Positions 1 through 8,340 of a stretch of 64,000 nt of DNA are shown piece by piece. How positions within the stretch are numbered: the stretch's first letter is position 1; every line of letters starts with the position of its first letter. Position numbers and translations under genes: made by a program. Origin of the DNA: Streptomyces sp. BHT-5-2 (GTDB lineage: Bacteria; Actinomycetota; Actinomycetes; Streptomycetales; Streptomycetaceae); contig NZ_CP081496.1 in NCBI RefSeq assembly GCF_019774615.1, positions 5,456,001 through 5,520,000 on the forward strand. The letters run 5' to 3'. The notes under the pieces were generated by a model. It was given only the letters and a program-made list of their open reading frames with translations. It searched no databases and was not told where the DNA came from.

Positions 1-63
1 AGTTAGCGAAGCATGCCGAGGTGTGACGGGAGACGCCATCGGTAGTCTGCCCGCGTGACACAG

Positions 64-93
64 GTGCTGGTGTGCTTGCAGGCACACCAGCAC
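64..93. terminator. Perfect 12-bp hairpin
   Basis: Positions 64-75 (GTGCTGGTGTGC) pair exactly with 82-93, leaving the 6-base loop TTGCAG. No T-run follows, which is usual for actinomycete terminators. It sits before the first lipoprotein gene and may end a gene lying left of the window. No convincing gene was seen in positions 1-151. Confidence 0.5.
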
Positions 94-151
94 GCCCGGT
101 GAGTGTTCCGTGCTCGTCGAGAACCGACGACCCGACAAAGGCCAGGCCGAC

Positions 152-820
152 ATGCCGTCTTCTGTAATTGACTCATCTCATACGTGCCGCCGCATACCCG
201 ATAGGGCCAAGACCGCGGCGCTGGCGATCGCGACGCTGGCTGCGGGCGCACTGGCGGTGGGGTGCAGCAGCCACCCGACGGCTGCACCGTCGAGCAGCCC
301 GCACGCTATGGCGACCGTCGCCACCCCGGAGCCCTCGGCGTCTGCGTCGACGGCCCATTCGCCGGCCGCGTCTCCGGCCGCACCCGTGGCCGGCCCCAGC
401 CCGAGGAATGTGTGGGACCGGGATGCTGGCGCGCGGGCTGATGCCGAACGGGCTGCGAGCGCCCCCAGTGGTGATCCCGTGCGCCCCGGGCGTTCGGGGG
501 CGGACGACAAGAACTTCCAGCAGCACGCGGTTGTCAAAGGGGATGTGACGGTCTACCTCCCCGTCCGTGCGGGAACGGGACTGATCGTTCCTGTGGAGAT
601 CAAGAACAGCGGCTCTCGGCGGGCGTTCTACAAGGTCGACGTACGGGTGCAGGGGCCGGGCGGCTTTGACGCGACCGTGCATGTCGACACCGACGTCGTC
701 GGGGTCTATCCGGGTGGCTCATGGCCGGTCGAACCCACCGTCAGCGACCCGGGTAAGCCAGTACCCCAGCACCCCCAGATCACCATCGAGCGCATCTCGC
801 GGCGGGAAATGCGCAGCTGA
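152..820 (+). CDS. Hypothetical secreted lipoprotein
   Basis: The 222-residue product starts with a basic n-region, a hydrophobic stretch and a lipobox (LAVG before Cys), so it should be lipidated and held on the outer face of the membrane. A Ser/Ala/Pro-rich linker follows. The C-terminal 95 or so residues (VKGDVTVYLPV onward) alternate hydrophobic and polar residues, like a small beta-sandwich. I do not recognise the family. The ATG at 152 was preferred over an upstream GTG at 110 because it puts the signal peptide in the normal place. The next gene also encodes a secreted protein, but 184 bp separate them and no shared promoter is evident. Confidence 0.7.
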   Translation: MPSSVIDSSHTCRRIPDRAKTAALAIATLAAGALAVGCSSHPTAAPSSSPHAMATVATPEPSASASTAHSPAASPAAPVAGPSPRNVWDRDAGARADAERAASAPSGDPVRPGRSGADDKNFQQHAVVKGDVTVYLPVRAGTGLIVPVEIKNSGSRRAFYKVDVRVQGPGGFDATVHVDTDVVGVYPGGSWPVEPTVSDPGKPVPQHPQITIERISRREMRS

Positions 821-1004
821 CATCGCGTAACCCGTCCGTATCCACAGGATCGACACCGGTCCGCTGCCATGACTGGCACTGCGCTTACGACCACCGACGA
901 GATCCACGCCCGAGGCCCGCCTGGTCCAGTCCGACGTGAAGAACCTCCTCAAGAACAACGCGAGTTAGCGCAAGCAGGACTACGAGACCCTAGAAGGGAA
1001 AAGG

Positions 1005-4000
1005 TTGTTAAGAGTGCCCAGACCAGCCCGCCAGGCCCGCGTCGCGGTCGCAAGCCTGGCGGCCACGGCGATCCTGACCGGGCTCATACCGGCCGCCGCC
1101 ATACCGGCGTTCGCCGACACCAAACCGCAACCGTCGCCCACACCATCTGCCAAGCCGACACCGCCGCCAACCCGGGTCACGGACCCGGACAAGAAACTCG
1201 GCAAAGGGTGGAACACGTCCTCTGACCGGGCCATCACCGCAGCGGCTGACGCCGATGGTCTGAAGATCCTCGTCGCCGACAGCGCCAAGGCGTACGAGTG
1301 GAAAACCGCCGCCACTCTGTCCGAGCCAGGCATGCCCGCGGACTCGTGGATCGGCAACCAGTGCGTCATGGACGCCGATCACGTCGCAGCCGTGTACGCC
1401 CCCCGGACGTTCACCAACAAGCCGGATCTGATGCAGGGCGGTGCATTCACCGCCATCGTCAACGTCAGGACCGGTGCGGTGACGAAGCTGCCGTTCACCG
1501 CCTCCCTCGCATACTTCGACCCCACCTGCAACCCCGCCACCCACACCGCCGCCTTCACCGCCTTCCGCGGCATGAACGACATCAAGGGCATGGAGACGCG
1601 GGTGGTCACGGTCAGCACCGCCGGACGCACGACCGGCGACGTCACGGCAGGCGGCGAGGTGACGTCGGCCGTTCCCGTGGCCGACGGCACGGTTGCCGCC
1701 CGTGGCAACCGTGTCATCCACCTCGACCGCACCGGCAAGGTGAACACCCTCACAGCAGCCGGGGGCGTTCCGTTCGACATCCGCCCGACCCAGGGTACGG
1801 GTGTGGCGTTTATCGAACGGGACGGGGACAAGACAGCACATGCAAAGGTGTGGAAGGGCAGCGGAGAGCCGACCGTGGTCGCCACCGGCCGCCTCGGCGA
1901 TCTTGCCCTCGCCCAAGGCGCCTCCCGCGTCTTTCTCACCGGACACCCAGCAGGCAAGGCGAGCACAGCCGGTACCGGTATCACACCCCTGAACGCTCCC
2001 GCCACTTCCGACATCTCCTCGGAGGGCCGCCTGGCCACGGCGCCCGTCCTGTTCCCGGGCGTCAAAGCCGGGCTGGACCGGATCGCCAACGCCGGCAAGG
2101 GATTCACGAAGGAGAGCGCAGCGAAGCTCAAGGCGCGCGGGGCGAACAGGCCCGACAGTCAGCCCCTGACCGTCACCTCGACAGCCACCACCACCGGCAC
2201 CGCCGTCACCCAGGGCGTCACCCAGCAGGCGCCGAGCGCATCCGCCTCCCGCCCCTCGCCAGCCCTGGCCGCTACGGGCGAGAAGCCGCGCTCCCTCGCA
2301 GCGGCCGGTGTCTCCCACGACCCCACCGATCCGGATCGCCACTGCGCGATCTCCCGCAACGACGTCCACGTCCAGGCGCTGCAGCCCACCCCCAACCAGG
2401 TGGAATGGGCGGTCGACATGGCCATCCGAGGCGAACTGCACGCCAACTACCTGACACAGACCGGCTACCGCAGCCAGGCGGATCTGGCCACGATCGACCC
2501 GCAGGGCTTATTCCCGGCACCGACCTTGAAGGGCGGTGGACGAGTCCCCGCGAACGTCCTCCTCGGCATCCTGGCCCAGGAATCCAACCTGTGGCAGGCA
2601 GAATCCGGCTCCATCCCCGGCCAGATGGGCAGTCCGCTCGCTGCCACTGACGGCTACTACGGCCGCAAGGCCGTCGAAGGCGACCCGAACGCCTACTGGA
2701 AAATCCACTGGGACAAGTCCGACTGTGGATACGGCGTCGGACAGGTCACCGACGGCATGCGCCTCAACGGATTCGAGAAGACGGACCCGTCCGGGCACAA
2801 GATCCCCAACCTGCCACCGGAAAAGCAGAAGGCCGTGGCCATCGACTACGCCACGAACATCGCCGCAGCCGTCCAGATCCTCGCCGACAAGTGGAACGAG
2901 GTTCACACCGACGGCCAGAAAGTCACCGTGAACAACGACGACCCCTCCAAGGTCGAGAACTGGTTCACCGCCATCTGGAACTACAACCTCGGCTTCAACA
3001 CCCCCGCCGATGCCGGCGCCAACAACGGACACTGGGGCCTGGGCTGGTACAACAACCCCGCCAACCCCGTCTACGCCAAGGGCTGGGGCCACCCCTTCAT
3101 GGACACCGACGTCGACGGCCCCACGGCGATCAGGGACGCCGCCCACCCCCAGGACTGGCCCTATGAGGAGAAGGTGATGGGCTGGTCCGCCTGGTCCATC
3201 GACACCGGCTTCTCCTACGCCACCTCCGGCCGCCAGGACTGGCCCGGTGAATCCGGCTACGCCACCGCCGGCTTCTACCCGGCCTGGTGGACCTCCACCA
3301 CCGCCCGCAGCGCCGTCTCGCCACCCCTGAGCACCTTCTGCAACAGCAACAACAACTGCTCCACCGCCACCCCGCCGGACTGCCCCAACAAGGAGTGCTA
3401 CCAGCAGTACTGGTGGCACCAGCTCAACGCCACATGGAAGCCCGACTGCAACACCACCTGCGGAAACGAGCACATCAAGTACGAAAAGCTCATCACCGAG
3501 CCCGGCCGCGGCTACCGTCTCCAGTACGGACAGCCCATCTGTGGCGCCCCATCAGGCTCCCATGTGGTCGCCTCCGTCCCCGACGCCACCAAAACGTGGA
3601 GTGACTGCGGACAGATCGCTTCATCAGGCAGTTTCCAGTTCACCTTCTACCCCGACAGCGACAACCAGTACGAAGCCAAGGAAGACCTTCACCAGGTCGG
3701 CGGCGGCTACGGCGGCCACTTCTGGTACGCCCGCACCCGCGACGCCGCCCACCTCGGTGGCGAAAACGGCCCCATGACCATCAACGGCACCTGGACCGAC
3801 CCCGAAACCCTCGGATGGGCGCGCGTCCTGGTCCATCTCCCCGACACCGGCGCACAGACCCGCCAGGCGAAATACAGGGTCCTCAACACCGACAGTCACA
3901 GCGCAGAACGCGTCGTCGAGCAGCGCGCAGGCCGATGGGTCAGCCTCGGTGTCTTCCACTTCAACGGAACGCCCAAGGTCGAGCTGTCCAACAACACCAA

Positions 4001-5066
4001 AGACGGAACAGCCGACGAAGACATCGCCTGGGGAGCCGTCGCTTTCCAGCCGCTCCCCGGCAAGCCGAAGAACATGATCGTCGCCATGGGCGACTCGTAC
4101 TCCTCCGGCGAAGGCGCATCCGAAGGCAACCGCGACTACTACCCCGAAACCAACTACCGCAACAAGAACAACGACAAGGCCCGCGACGCCTGCCACCGCT
4201 CCCGCTACACCTGGTCACGGCTGGCCAAACTTCCCGGCCAGCCCCAGCCGATCGGCTACCTCGACGACAACTTAGACCTCGACATGGACTACCACCTCAT
4301 CGCCTGCTCCGGAGCCCGCACCTACAACGTCCTGAGCAAGGTCCAGGACAGCGGTGGTGAACTCCCGCAGATCGACCAAGGCTACCTCGACGAAAACACC
4401 ACCCTGGTCACCATCTCCATCGGCGGCAACGACGCCCGCTTCTCCGACATCATCCAGAAGTGCCTGATCTCCTTCGGAAGCGGCAACTGCAAGGACAAGG
4501 CGTTCGACAAGCCGGACGACGACGTCCACGGCAGGGACCAGAAGTTCGTCGGACAGCCACTGGAGAACGCCGCCCCCGGCATCATCAACGAAATCGTCCG
4601 ACCCGACATCACCCAGACCCTCTACCAGATCCACGCGCTCGCCCCGAACGCGAAGATCGCCCTCATGGGCTACCCACCCCTGATCTCCAACACCGGTTCC
4701 TGTCTCAGACTCAGCATCCTGGGCCTTCCCATCATCGGCCTGACCCCAGAGTCGACGGAATGGCTCAACAACACCGCCGGCACCCTCGCCACCGCAATGC
4801 AGGGCGCAGCCGACGACGCCAAGAGGCAGGGCATACCCGTCTGGTTCTCCAACCCGAAGAACGACTTCGAGGGCCAGGCGGTATGCGGTGACCCCGAACA
4901 GGTCCACGGCATAGTGAAGACTCTCACCGCATCCGACGATCCGATCAAGGACTGGCCGCTCATCAACAAGTACGGCCTCTCCGCCCAGTCGTTCCACCCC
5001 AAGATCGGAGGAGCGTTCCTCTACGCGAACTCCCTGGAACGCACCCTGGCAGGCATGGGCCTGTAA
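1005..5066 (+). CDS. Secreted propeller-transglycosylase-SGNH hydrolase fusion
   Basis: This is a 1353-residue exoprotein. A signal peptide ends near residue 38 (AFA). A region rich in repeated beta-strands (about 50-350, propeller-like) and a Ser/Thr linker follow. Residues about 440-690 look like a lytic-transglycosylase/goose-lysozyme-type domain: AQESN with candidate acid Glu526, then YGVGQ at 576-580. Residues about 880-1020 resemble a golvesin C-terminal-like beta module. The last 330 residues form an SGNH/GDSL hydrolase with GDSYSSG (Ser1031), GGND (1140-1143) and SFHP (His1331). It could cut cell-wall glycan and hydrolyse esters outside the cell, but the substrate is unknown. The start is either TTG 1005 or GTG 1014; both have a purine-rich upstream sequence. 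In-frame TTA codons at 2508 and 4272 (and 1008 if TTG is used) suggest dependence on the bldA tRNA. Confidence 0.85.
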   Translation: MLRVPRPARQARVAVASLAATAILTGLIPAAAIPAFADTKPQPSPTPSAKPTPPPTRVTDPDKKLGKGWNTSSDRAITAAADADGLKILVADSAKAYEWKTAATLSEPGMPADSWIGNQCVMDADHVAAVYAPRTFTNKPDLMQGGAFTAIVNVRTGAVTKLPFTASLAYFDPTCNPATHTAAFTAFRGMNDIKGMETRVVTVSTAGRTTGDVTAGGEVTSAVPVADGTVAARGNRVIHLDRTGKVNTLTAAGGVPFDIRPTQGTGVAFIERDGDKTAHAKVWKGSGEPTVVATGRLGDLALAQGASRVFLTGHPAGKASTAGTGITPLNAPATSDISSEGRLATAPVLFPGVKAGLDRIANAGKGFTKESAAKLKARGANRPDSQPLTVTSTATTTGTAVTQGVTQQAPSASASRPSPALAATGEKPRSLAAAGVSHDPTDPDRHCAISRNDVHVQALQPTPNQVEWAVDMAIRGELHANYLTQTGYRSQADLATIDPQGLFPAPTLKGGGRVPANVLLGILAQESNLWQAESGSIPGQMGSPLAATDGYYGRKAVEGDPNAYWKIHWDKSDCGYGVGQVTDGMRLNGFEKTDPSGHKIPNLPPEKQKAVAIDYATNIAAAVQILADKWNEVHTDGQKVTVNNDDPSKVENWFTAIWNYNLGFNTPADAGANNGHWGLGWYNNPANPVYAKGWGHPFMDTDVDGPTAIRDAAHPQDWPYEEKVMGWSAWSIDTGFSYATSGRQDWPGESGYATAGFYPAWWTSTTARSAVSPPLSTFCNSNNNCSTATPPDCPNKECYQQYWWHQLNATWKPDCNTTCGNEHIKYEKLITEPGRGYRLQYGQPICGAPSGSHVVASVPDATKTWSDCGQIASSGSFQFTFYPDSDNQYEAKEDLHQVGGGYGGHFWYARTRDAAHLGGENGPMTINGTWTDPETLGWARVLVHLPDTGAQTRQAKYRVLNTDSHSAERVVEQRAGRWVSLGVFHFNGTPKVELSNNTKDGTADEDIAWGAVAFQPLPGKPKNMIVAMGDSYSSGEGASEGNRDYYPETNYRNKNNDKARDACHRSRYTWSRLAKLPGQPQPIGYLDDNLDLDMDYHLIACSGARTYNVLSKVQDSGGELPQIDQGYLDENTTLVTISIGGNDARFSDIIQKCLISFGSGNCKDKAFDKPDDDVHGRDQKFVGQPLENAAPGIINEIVRPDITQTLYQIHALAPNAKIALMGYPPLISNTGSCLRLSILGLPIIGLTPESTEWLNNTAGTLATAMQGAADDAKRQGIPVWFSNPKNDFEGQAVCGDPEQVHGIVKTLTASDDPIKDWPLINKYGLSAQSFHPKIGGAFLYANSLERTLAGMGL

Positions 5067-5087
5067 CCGCACCCAGCCACGATCAGC

Positions 5088-5113
5088 GGGGGCACCCCAC
5101 ACGGGGTGCCCCC
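5088..5113 (+). terminator. Strong terminator after the SGNH fusion gene
   Basis: GGGGGCACCCC (5088-5098) pairs perfectly with 5103-5113 across the loop ACAC, 22 bases after the stop codon of the large exoprotein. It also argues against a GTG start at 5106 for the next gene. Confidence 0.85.
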
Positions 5114-5177
5114 GTACCCGCAGGAGATGAGCATCAGGATGGATAGACGCCACAGACTGCATTGCCACAATGGCCGC

Positions 5178-5963
5178 ATGACCACGAAGCAGACCAAGAA
5201 CGCCGCAACCGCCTTACGCAACGCAGGCAAACGTCTCTTCGGACTCCTCTCCGTCCTCCTCATCTTCGCTCTCACCGCCTGCTCCTCCCAAAACCGCGCC
5301 ACCAGCCCCAAAGAGGTACGCAGACTCGCAGGAAGCAAACAGGCCGAAGAGTCCCGGCACAAGGCAGAGAAACACCTGCGATCCATCGCAGACGCCTACG
5401 ACAAGAAAACCCCCCTCACCCTGGCCCTGATCACCGTGGACGACATCTGCTCAGGCGGAGAAGCCAAACAGTGGTTCTTCCAGGACGGAAAAGACCAGTA
5501 CAAGATCCGCTGCGCCCTGCGCCTCACCGCCTACTACGGCGCCGACCCCCACCGCATCGGAGACGTCCTGGACGGCATCTTCACCACCGGTGACCACTAC
5601 TCCTCCGACGGCGCTCACGGGGACACCATCCCGTTCAACCACGACTCCTACCGCAGGCGCCTCGTCGGCTACTACCGCGGCCACGGCCCGAACCCGACGG
5701 GCCCGGACACGCAGGAACCGGCCCAGGTGTTCAACCCCTCGCAGACCTTGTCATGGGACACCGTACGCAGCAGCAAGAGGCGGCTGGTGCAAGAGCTGAG
5801 CCCGTGCATGAAGAGCGATCCGCCAGTCACACGGTGCCTGCGCGAACCGGCGCAGAAGACGGTGGCCGACATACGCAAGCAGTACGGAATGGTGTTCAAA
5901 CTGGAATTACCGGTCACCGACTACTACAAGATGTCCAAAAAGGGTGAAGTCCTTATAAGTTAG
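5178..5963 (+). CDS. Hypothetical lipoprotein with TTA codons
   Basis: The 261-residue product has a lysine/arginine-rich n-region, a hydrophobic core (LLSVLLIFALTAC) and a lipobox Cys, so it is probably membrane-anchored and exported. The mature part is hydrophilic with several Cys and Tyr residues; no family is recognised. ATG 5178 gives the most normal signal peptide, although ATG 5127 and 5139 lie closer to an AGGAG at 5121-5125. Leucine TTA codons occur in frame at 5214 and 5907, and the gene ends with ATA AGT; such codons are rare in Streptomyces genes and suggest bldA dependence or recent acquisition. A strong terminator separates it from the exoprotein gene, so it is probably transcribed on its own. 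Confidence 0.65.
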   Translation: MTTKQTKNAATALRNAGKRLFGLLSVLLIFALTACSSQNRATSPKEVRRLAGSKQAEESRHKAEKHLRSIADAYDKKTPLTLALITVDDICSGGEAKQWFFQDGKDQYKIRCALRLTAYYGADPHRIGDVLDGIFTTGDHYSSDGAHGDTIPFNHDSYRRRLVGYYRGHGPNPTGPDTQEPAQVFNPSQTLSWDTVRSSKRRLVQELSPCMKSDPPVTRCLREPAQKTVADIRKQYGMVFKLELPVTDYYKMSKKGEVLIS

Positions 5964-6029
5964 AGAGCCTTCACGCGCACCGCGTCCGATCAGTTCGGGC
6001 ACCGGCCGCCTACGTTGCCTCCCCGCCCC

Positions 6030-6932
6030 TCACCTGTCGGTGATCTCGGAGAGCCATGCCGTGTCCTCCGGGCCCGGCGCTTCGAGGCCGGGCGCGGGCA
6101 GCCAGCGGACCTCGCCCGTGCGCAGGGCGACCGTGGCCCGTGCCCTCATCGGCCCGACGCCGCTGCGTGAGAGCAGGACGAGTTCCCAGACCGTCGCCGT
6201 CATGGCGTCGAGCCGGGTGGCGCAGTCTGCGGTGACTCGCCGCGGATCCCGGGTCCGGCCCAGGGACAGATGTGGGGTGAAGTTCTTTGCGGGCCCACGA
6301 CACCGCGGGAACCGCTGCTGCAGTACGCGGTGCAGATCCACCCACGGTGCTTCGCCGGCCGCCGTCGGGTCGAGCCACACGGTGACGTACGCCCTTTGCC
6401 GGAAGGTGCGCACCCCGCCCAGCCGGGCGGTGAAGACCGGCGTCTCAGCCGTCGCTGCGGCGAGCAACGGGGCCGCCCGCTCGAAGTCGGACTCCGGGAC
6501 GAAACCGAAGAGCACATTGACGTGCGGCGGCCAGCGGTGGATCTGTGGATCGTAATCCCGGCGGATGTCCTGGATCGGCGGCCACAGCTCCGCAGGCGGG
6601 ATCCAGGCCACCGCCGTGCGGGCCGTCGGGGACACATCGAGGACGCCGGCGGGCTCGCTCCTGGCGAAGCTCGGGTCCGCTTGTGGGGCCCGCACCCGGC
6701 CGGCCCCCGACGCGTCGATGCGGTCCACACCTGTGGCCCGGTCCCAGACCACCTCGCCGTCCGCCTCGATGAACATCACCCGGTGCCACGGGATGTCGCC
6801 CCCGGGCACAAAGGAAGGCAGCGGGACGCGTTTGACGGCATCCCTGCGCTGGCTGATCCCCAGCACGAACCGGGTGGGGTCGAACCGCGAGTCCCAGCGG
6901 ACCCGGTGATAGATCTCGTCGCTGGTTCGCAT
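6030..6932 (-). CDS. MJ1316-domain/2H phosphoesterase fusion, RNA-end processing candidate
   Basis: This 300-residue protein has two parts. Residues 1-70 (MRTSDEIYHRVRWD onward, then PWHRVMFIEADGEVVWDR) match the MJ1316/DUF504 pattern, a domain proposed in the literature to recognise RNA cyclic phosphate ends. Residues about 105-300 match the 2H (LigT/2'-5' RNA ligase-like) fold, with both catalytic motifs visible: HVN at 137-139 and HLS at 221-223. 2H enzymes open 2',3'-cyclic phosphates or act on 2'-5' linkages. The ATG at 6932 has an AGGAGG 5 bases upstream and matches the MJ1316 domain start, so it was chosen over a longer frame starting at 7013. The gene stands alone; its neighbours give no clue to its RNA target. 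Family assignment is fairly secure, but the role in RNA repair is inferred. Confidence 0.75.
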   Translation of the reverse strand: MRTSDEIYHRVRWDSRFDPTRFVLGISQRRDAVKRVPLPSFVPGGDIPWHRVMFIEADGEVVWDRATGVDRIDASGAGRVRAPQADPSFARSEPAGVLDVSPTARTAVAWIPPAELWPPIQDIRRDYDPQIHRWPPHVNVLFGFVPESDFERAAPLLAAATAETPVFTARLGGVRTFRQRAYVTVWLDPTAAGEAPWVDLHRVLQQRFPRCRGPAKNFTPHLSLGRTRDPRRVTADCATRLDAMTATVWELVLLSRSGVGPMRARATVALRTGEVRWLPAPGLEAPGPEDTAWLSEITDR

Positions 6933-7076
6933 CACGCCTCCTCTCCCGCCTTCACACCTTCTCTTCCTCCAGGGTGCCGCCTGCTCGGTCTTCGACCGTT
7001 GTTCCGCTCGCACCGTGACATATCAGGTGCGGTGTGTGACGGTGCCGCGTATGTCGAGACGAGTTCTCGGTCAACT

Positions 7077-7094
7077 CGGCGTCAAATGACGCCG
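7077..7094. repeat. 8-bp inverted repeat
   Basis: CGGCGTCA (7077-7084) and TGACGCCG (7087-7094) are separated by AA, with ACT/AGT flanks adding partial pairing. The tight spacing is typical of a regulator binding site. It lies about 145 bp upstream of the MJ1316-2H start. Confidence 0.45.
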
Positions 7095-7419
7095 CCGAGT
7101 GTCGGCGTCGGGTGAACCCTGGTCCGGCCGTCGTCGAGAGGCACCGGTGCGAACGCTGAGCGTGGACACCGCGGACTACCTTCCGGCCTCACCGAATTCC
7201 ATGTCGGGCGCTGCCTGCCCGTATCACAGCACGAGCCTTCATGCGGACGGGCTATGTGTCTGCGCACCCGCAGAGTAGTAACTTGCGGAAAGGGGAGAGC
7301 TTCCTGTGCGGCACGCGGTAGACATGTGCCAGCCGTGCGCGGCTACGCCAGCTGCATTCCCCCCCCCCCCGCATCACCGGCATGTGCGTACGGTGCAAGT
7401 CCCCCCTCGGACACCACAA

Positions 7420-7459
7420 GGCGACAGACCTCGGATCTTCGGATCCGGGGTCTTTCGCC
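7420..7459 (+). ncRNA. Structured RNA element, 18-pair UUCG hairpin
   Basis: Bases 7420-7437 fold back on 7442-7459 around the very stable tetraloop UUCG. Of 18 positions, 16 are Watson-Crick, one is a U-G wobble (7431/7448) and one a C-U mismatch (7425/7454). It is about 157 bases before the HAD gene. It may terminate an unannotated short transcript starting after about 7250, or be part of the HAD leader. No RNA family was recognised. Confidence 0.45.
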
Positions 7460-7616
7460 GTTCCTGGACACCGGACCGCGTCGTTGCCGGACTTCCCCGT
7501 CGGCGCCGGTGCACGGTGCGCGGAAGTGCGCGGAATTCCCGTGCGGGGGCGGTGGGGGCGTGCGTAGGGTGCCCCCGTTCGTGGCGGGTTCATGGCGGGT
7601 GAGAGGAGTGCGGGCT

Positions 7617-8291
7617 GTGTTGATCTTCGATGCGGACGACACGTTGTGGGAGAACAACGTGATCTTCGAGCGGGTGATCGACGAGTTCACGGGGTGGCTG
7701 GCCGGGCCGGGGATGGACCGGGGGGCGGTGCGGTCCGTGCTGAACGGGATCGAGGCGGCGAACGCGGTGACGCTGGGGTACGGGAGCCGGGTGTTCCTGC
7801 GGAGCCTCGGGGAGTGCCTGGAGCGGGTGCGGGGGCGGGCGGCCACGGCGGCGGAGCGGGCGCGGATCGCCGGGTGGCAGGCGGCGTTCGCCGGGGACCG
7901 GGTGGAGTTGATCGCGGGGGTGGCCGAGACGCTGGCGGAGCTGGCGGGGCGGCACGAGTTGCTGCTGCTGACCAAGGGGGACCAGGAGGAGCAGCGGCGG
8001 AAGGTGAACGCGTCGGGCCTGACCGGGCACTTCCGCGGGGTGCACATCGTGCCGGAGAAGAACGTGGCCGCGTACGAGGAGTTGACCCGGGCCTACGGGC
8101 TGGTGCCGGAGCGGACGTGGATGATCGGGAACTCCCCGAAGTCGGACATCCTGCCGGCGCGGTCGGCGGGGCTGAACGCGGTGTACATCCCGCACGACCA
8201 CACCTGGGTGCTGGAGCACGAGGAGTTGGATCCGGCGGATGCGAAGGTGCTGCGGCTGGGGGCGTTCGGGGAGTTGGTGCGGCACTTCTAG
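7617..8291 (+). CDS. HAD-superfamily hydrolase
   Basis: This 224-residue cytosolic enzyme has the haloacid dehalogenase signatures: DADDT at 5-9 (nucleophile Asp5, general acid Asp7), a motif II threonine at 119 (LLLLTKG), candidate motif III lysine 148, and GNSPKSD at 171-177 with the metal-binding Asp177. The helical cap between motifs I and II fits subfamily I. Such proteins usually dephosphorylate small metabolites; the substrate cannot be told. GTG 7617 was chosen because GAGAGGAG lies 8 bases upstream and it puts the catalytic Asp near the N-terminus; a much longer frame opens at 7254 but has no homologous-looking sequence. A convergent terminator follows. Confidence 0.85.
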   Translation: MLIFDADDTLWENNVIFERVIDEFTGWLAGPGMDRGAVRSVLNGIEAANAVTLGYGSRVFLRSLGECLERVRGRAATAAERARIAGWQAAFAGDRVELIAGVAETLAELAGRHELLLLTKGDQEEQRRKVNASGLTGHFRGVHIVPEKNVAAYEELTRAYGLVPERTWMIGNSPKSDILPARSAGLNAVYIPHDHTWVLEHEELDPADAKVLRLGAFGELVRHF

Positions 8292-8297
8292 CGCCGG

Positions 8298-8329
8298 CCC
8301 GGCCCCGGGAGCGGGGTCCCGGGGCCGGG
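8298..8329. terminator. Bidirectional terminator
   Basis: A perfect 13-bp stem (8298-8310 with 8317-8329) surrounds the loop GCGGGG, in the 49-bp gap between the convergent HAD and ABC-F genes. Confidence 0.7.
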
Positions 8330-8340
8330 GCCGGGGCGGG

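Larger units (their letters stand above)
6933..7616. other. Long intergenic region between divergent genes
   Basis: These 684 bases between the MJ1316-2H gene and the HAD gene contain no convincing coding frame. They hold an inverted repeat at 7077-7094, a run of 12 C at 7359-7370, and a long UUCG-capped hairpin at 7420-7459. Room exists for two promoters and possibly a small RNA. Confidence 0.6.

Noticed and set aside
3..287. Minus-strand frame at the window start
   Set aside because: Opposes the lipoprotein gene, is Arg/Cys/Pro-rich and has no ribosome site.
906..968. Short in-frame tail EARLVQSDVKNLLKNNAS followed by a stop
   Set aside because: Looks protein-like and may be the end of a decayed gene, but no start or longer homologous stretch can be found.
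1008..2441. Long minus-strand open frames opposite the exoprotein
   Set aside because: Mirror frames caused by high GC; the plus-strand product has clear domains and a signal peptide.
7391..7420. tRNA-like sequence GGTGCAAGTCC...GGACACCA
   Set aside because: The T-stem does not pair, and no anticodon or D arm could be folded upstream.
7254..7616. Upstream extension of the HAD gene
   Set aside because: Adds 121 residues of no recognisable sequence through a run of C and a strong hairpin; GTG 7617 has a proper ribosome site.
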